A program made the translations under genes and the position numbers. Below, piece after piece: positions 61,871-64,000 of a stretch of DNA of 64,000 nt; within the stretch, counting starts at the first letter, position 1; the number at the start of each line of letters is the position of its first letter. The stretch spans positions 62,001-126,000 of the forward strand of contig QCIW01000001.1 of assembly GCA_003216435.1 (NCBI GenBank). The letters run 5' to 3'. The notes below the pieces were generated by a model, which saw only the letters and a list, made by a program, of their open reading frames with translations, did not search any database and was not told where the DNA came from. This DNA is from Prochlorococcus sp. AG-402-N21. Lineage in GTDB: Bacteria; Cyanobacteriota; Cyanobacteriia; PCC-6307; Cyanobiaceae.

Positions 61871-62497
61871 TTATTTTTTTATAGAGTCAATCTTTTTCAA
61901 TGAATCTCTTAACCAAGGTAAACTTAAACCTATAACATTGGTATAACAACCCTCGATTTTTTTTATAAACATACTTCCTTTACCTTCCAGAGCAAAACCT
62001 CCAGCACAATTCATAGGTTCTTTAGTTTTAACATACCAAGTTATCTCTTCATTTGTTAAACGATCAAATTCAATTTTTGTACTAATAACATCTGTAAAAA
62101 AACAACTAAAATGATTATCTCTATTCCCATCCTTGCGCAATTGCTTATAAGAAAAATAATAGCCTGTATATAGAATCCCATTGCCAGAAGACATTCTTCG
62201 CCATCTATATAATGCTTCTTCTTCATTAATAGGCTTGCCAAATATTTCCCCTTGGAATTCAAATAAAGAATCACAAGCCAAGATAGCATTGAAATCCTTA
62301 TCATTAACATAATTACTATTTCTAATTTTACTAATCACATTTTCAGCCTTCGCCTTAGCTATCAATTGAACCAAATGATTAATATCAGAATGAATAATTT
62401 TACTTTCATCAATCTCACTAACAATTACTTTATAAGGATATGAAAGCTGGTCAAGAAGATTTTGTCGCGCTTTTGAAGCAGAAGCTAGTATCAACAT
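61871..62497 (-). CDS. maf: Maf/Ham1-type nucleotide pyrophosphatase, 208 aa
   Basis: Maf proteins hydrolyse non-canonical or modified nucleoside triphosphates. The N-terminal LILASASKARQNLLDQLSYP is the Maf signature (S-A-S-x-x-R-x-x-LL), ACDSLFEFQGEIFGKP holds the catalytic Asp (usual DT reads DS), and GCYTNVIGLSLPWL is the conserved end. The 62056-62310 frame is a shadow. It converges with psbC. Confidence 0.9.
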   Translation of the reverse strand: MLILASASKARQNLLDQLSYPYKVIVSEIDESKIIHSDINHLVQLIAKAKAENVISKIRNSNYVNDKDFNAILACDSLFEFQGEIFGKPINEEEALYRWRRMSSGNGILYTGYYFSYKQLRKDGNRDNHFSCFFTDVISTKIEFDRLTNEEITWYVKTKEPMNCAGGFALEGKGSMFIKKIEGCYTNVIGLSLPWLRDSLKKIDSIKK

Positions 62498-62573
62498 ATC
62501 AAATCAATAGTTTAATAAAGTCATTAAAATGAATGGGATTAGGAATAACAAGAAAAAGCCTGAATGAAAAAAA

Positions 62574-62948
62574 ATGGATCTATTAAAGAAAAAAGCAATA
62601 AAACGAGCTATTCAAGCTTTAAGCTGCCTTCCTTTTAATTATAGATTTTATAATGAAGTAAAATCCAAAGGCTTAAATGCAGAGGAAGTACTTCAAAACA
62701 AGCACATTTTCATTAAAAGAGAATCCTTAAGGATTAAAACATCTCAATCTTTAGAATCAGCTTTTAATTGGTTGATAACTGTAGGGGTTTTGAGAAGGGA
62801 AGTGGATGGTCAAGGGCTAACATCAAAAGTTCGCCTTACTCCTTTCGGGCGACAAATACTTGAAAATGATGGAGGATTTATAAATTTTAAACCTAATTAC
62901 CTACACAAAATAATGATTTGCTTTCAACGAAAATTTTTAATCCTATGA
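62574..62948 (+). CDS. Npun_F0494-like hypothetical protein, 124 aa
   Basis: This small protein has a helical N-terminus ([20 protein letters not shown]), a winged-helix-like middle ([20 protein letters not shown]) and a basic end. It resembles a small cyanobacterial family of unknown function (Npun_F0494 type); I am moderately sure. The middle part might bind DNA. Its last bases overlap the cobQ start (ATGA), suggesting coupled translation. Confidence 0.6.
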   Translation: MDLLKKKAIKRAIQALSCLPFNYRFYNEVKSKGLNAEEVLQNKHIFIKRESLRIKTSQSLESAFNWLITVGVLRREVDGQGLTSKVRLTPFGRQILENDGGFINFKPNYLHKIMICFQRKFLIL

Positions 62949-64000
62949 CTTTATTTTGCACAGAAAAAGTGCCTCTAATGATTCTAGGCACTTCAAGTGG
63001 TGCAGGAAAGTCATTATTAACTACCGCAATATGCAGATATCTTTGTCGGATTGGTGAAAACCCTTTGCCATTTAAAGGGCAAAATATGAGTAATAACGCT
63101 TGGATAGATGAAGAGGGAGGGGAAATGGCTTACTCCCAAACAGTTCAAGCCTGGGCTTCACAACTTGTCCCGTCTTGTGCAATGAACCCTATTCTTTTAA
63201 AGCCAAAAGGGGATTGTATTAGTGAAGTTATACATCTGGGTAGAAGTGTTGGTTATGCAAATGCTCAGGATTATTACAATGAATGGTTGGATCCAGGATG
63301 GTCAGCAATTGAAGAGGGAATCAAAAGGCTAATCGCCTCGAAACAAAGTGGAAGATTGATTTTAGAAGGGGCAGGAAGTCCAGTTGAAGTAAATCTTCAG
63401 CACAAAGATCTTACAAATCTTCGACTAGCCAAATTCCTTAATGCTAATTGCATACTTGTCGCCGATATAGAAAGAGGAGGGGTTTTTGCACAAATAATAG
63501 GAACGCTGGCCCTACTCAAACCAGAAGAAAAAAAACTCTTCAAAGGCATCATAATTAATCGTTTCAGAGGAAATCTATCTCTTTTCAATGAAGGTCGTGA
63601 ATGGATTGAAAAACAAACCGGTATTCCAGTCTTGGGTGTTATGCCTTGGATAGAAGAAATTTTCCCGCCAGAAGATTCACTAGATTTGATGGAGAGGAGA
63701 ATAAATAAACCAAATGCCGAAATTGAAGTTGCAATAATCAAATTGCCTTCATTAAGTAACTTCTCGGATTTAGACCCTTTAAATGCTGAGCCGAGTATTA
63801 ACTTACGCTGGATAGAGTTAACAGATAGCATAGGGGCCCCCGATGCTTTAATTATTCCTGGAAGCAAACAGACAATTAAAGATCTACAAAAGCTTAAAGA
63901 AACTGGATTAGCTAATCAAATCAAAGAATATGAGAAAGAGGGAGGCACTATATTTGGAATTTGTGGTGGACTGCAGATGATGGGATCCACTCTGGAAGAC
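62945..64000 (+). CDS. cobQ: Cobyric acid synthase CobQ, N-terminal part (runs off window)
   Basis: CobQ (CbiP) amidates four side chains of adenosyl-cobyrinate a,c-diamide in cobalamin synthesis. ATG 62945 overlaps the previous stop. The dethiobiotin-synthetase-like P-loop is GTSSGAGKS (residues 15-23). [11 protein letters not shown] and [15 protein letters not shown] are family motifs, and the GATase part begins with [12 protein letters not shown], then [14 protein letters not shown], containing the nucleophile Cys. 352 codons are visible; the last part is missing. B12 is needed by picocyanobacteria for methionine synthase and others. Confidence 0.96.
   Translation, partial: MTLFCTEKVPLMILGTSSGAGKSLLTTAICRYLCRIGENPLPFKGQNMSNNAWIDEEGGEMAYSQTVQAWASQLVPSCAMNPILLKPKGDCISEVIHLGRSVGYANAQDYYNEWLDPGWSAIEEGIKRLIASKQSGRLILEGAGSPVEVNLQHKDLTNLRLAKFLNANCILVADIERGGVFAQIIGTLALLKPEEKKLFKGIIINRFRGNLSLFNEGREWIEKQTGIPVLGVMPWIEEIFPPEDSLDLMERRINKPNAEIEVAIIKLPSLSNFSDLDPLNAEPSINLRWIELTDSIGAPDALIIPGSKQTIKDLQKLKETGLANQIKEYEKEGGTIFGICGGLQMMGSTLED

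Overview
The window reads as a chromosome segment of a marine picocyanobacterium, most likely a low-light-adapted Prochlorococcus. This rests on three tandem pcb genes (divinyl-chlorophyll antenna proteins), the absence of any phycobilisome gene, very AT-rich intergenic DNA, many single-helix high-light-inducible (Hli) genes, and a dense population of proteins under 80 residues beside ordinary cyanobacterial photosynthesis genes (psbD, psbC, petM, ycf4, ycf39). I do not assign a strain. There is no transposase, integrase, phage structural gene, CRISPR array or rRNA. The one tRNA is tRNA-Gly(CCC) on the minus strand.

Layout. 1-1210: the end of an acidic, repeat-containing CDS and small hypotheticals. 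1606-5650: three pcb paralogues, all on the minus strand, each with its own terminator. 5848-14441: an accessory-looking region of small membrane or secreted proteins, with a few recognisable families (DUF3386, SemiSWEET, DUF1824, a Nif11-type protein, a stand-alone IF-2 N-terminal domain). 14579-26000: an ABC-F ATPase, redox and antioxidant enzymes (SDR, aldo/keto reductase, glutathione peroxidase, peroxiredoxin Q), a glutamine-amidotransferase-like protein and a fatty-acid desaturase, mixed with microproteins. 26148-30444: a flavoprotein, an Hli gene, a cluster of probable small RNAs and more small proteins. 30725-34483: a complete polar/general amino-acid ABC transporter, followed by a four-gene hli micro-operon. 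35216-41574: peptidase S51, YchF, an HlyD-type adaptor and DNA polymerase I. 42430-42955: a gene-poor stretch with a probable small RNA and an odd frameshifted ORF. 43551-51770: cysS, an NSS transporter, dxr, an alpha/beta hydrolase and the pntAA-pntAB-pntB transhydrogenase operon. 51908-64000: an NTRC-type thioredoxin reductase-thioredoxin fusion, infA, ycf39, petM, ilvH, a cyclophilin, ycf4, the overlapping psbD-psbC pair, maf, and the start of cobQ, which runs off the window.

How the parts fit. Much of the recognisable content concerns photosynthesis and coping with its by-products: Pcb antennae, D2 and CP43, assembly factors Ycf39 and Ycf4, PetM, six Hli proteins, NTRC, PrxQ, GPx and transhydrogenase. 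The hli transcription units share a promoter-proximal block that looks like an HLR1/RpaB site, so they may respond together to light stress. The most interesting unexplained signals are two pairs of paralogous single-helix microproteins, the free IF2_N domain, a Nif11 protein without a core peptide, a protein built of 10-residue repeats, three probable small RNAs, and a strong-SD ORF with a UGA-C stop that continues sensibly in the +1 frame.
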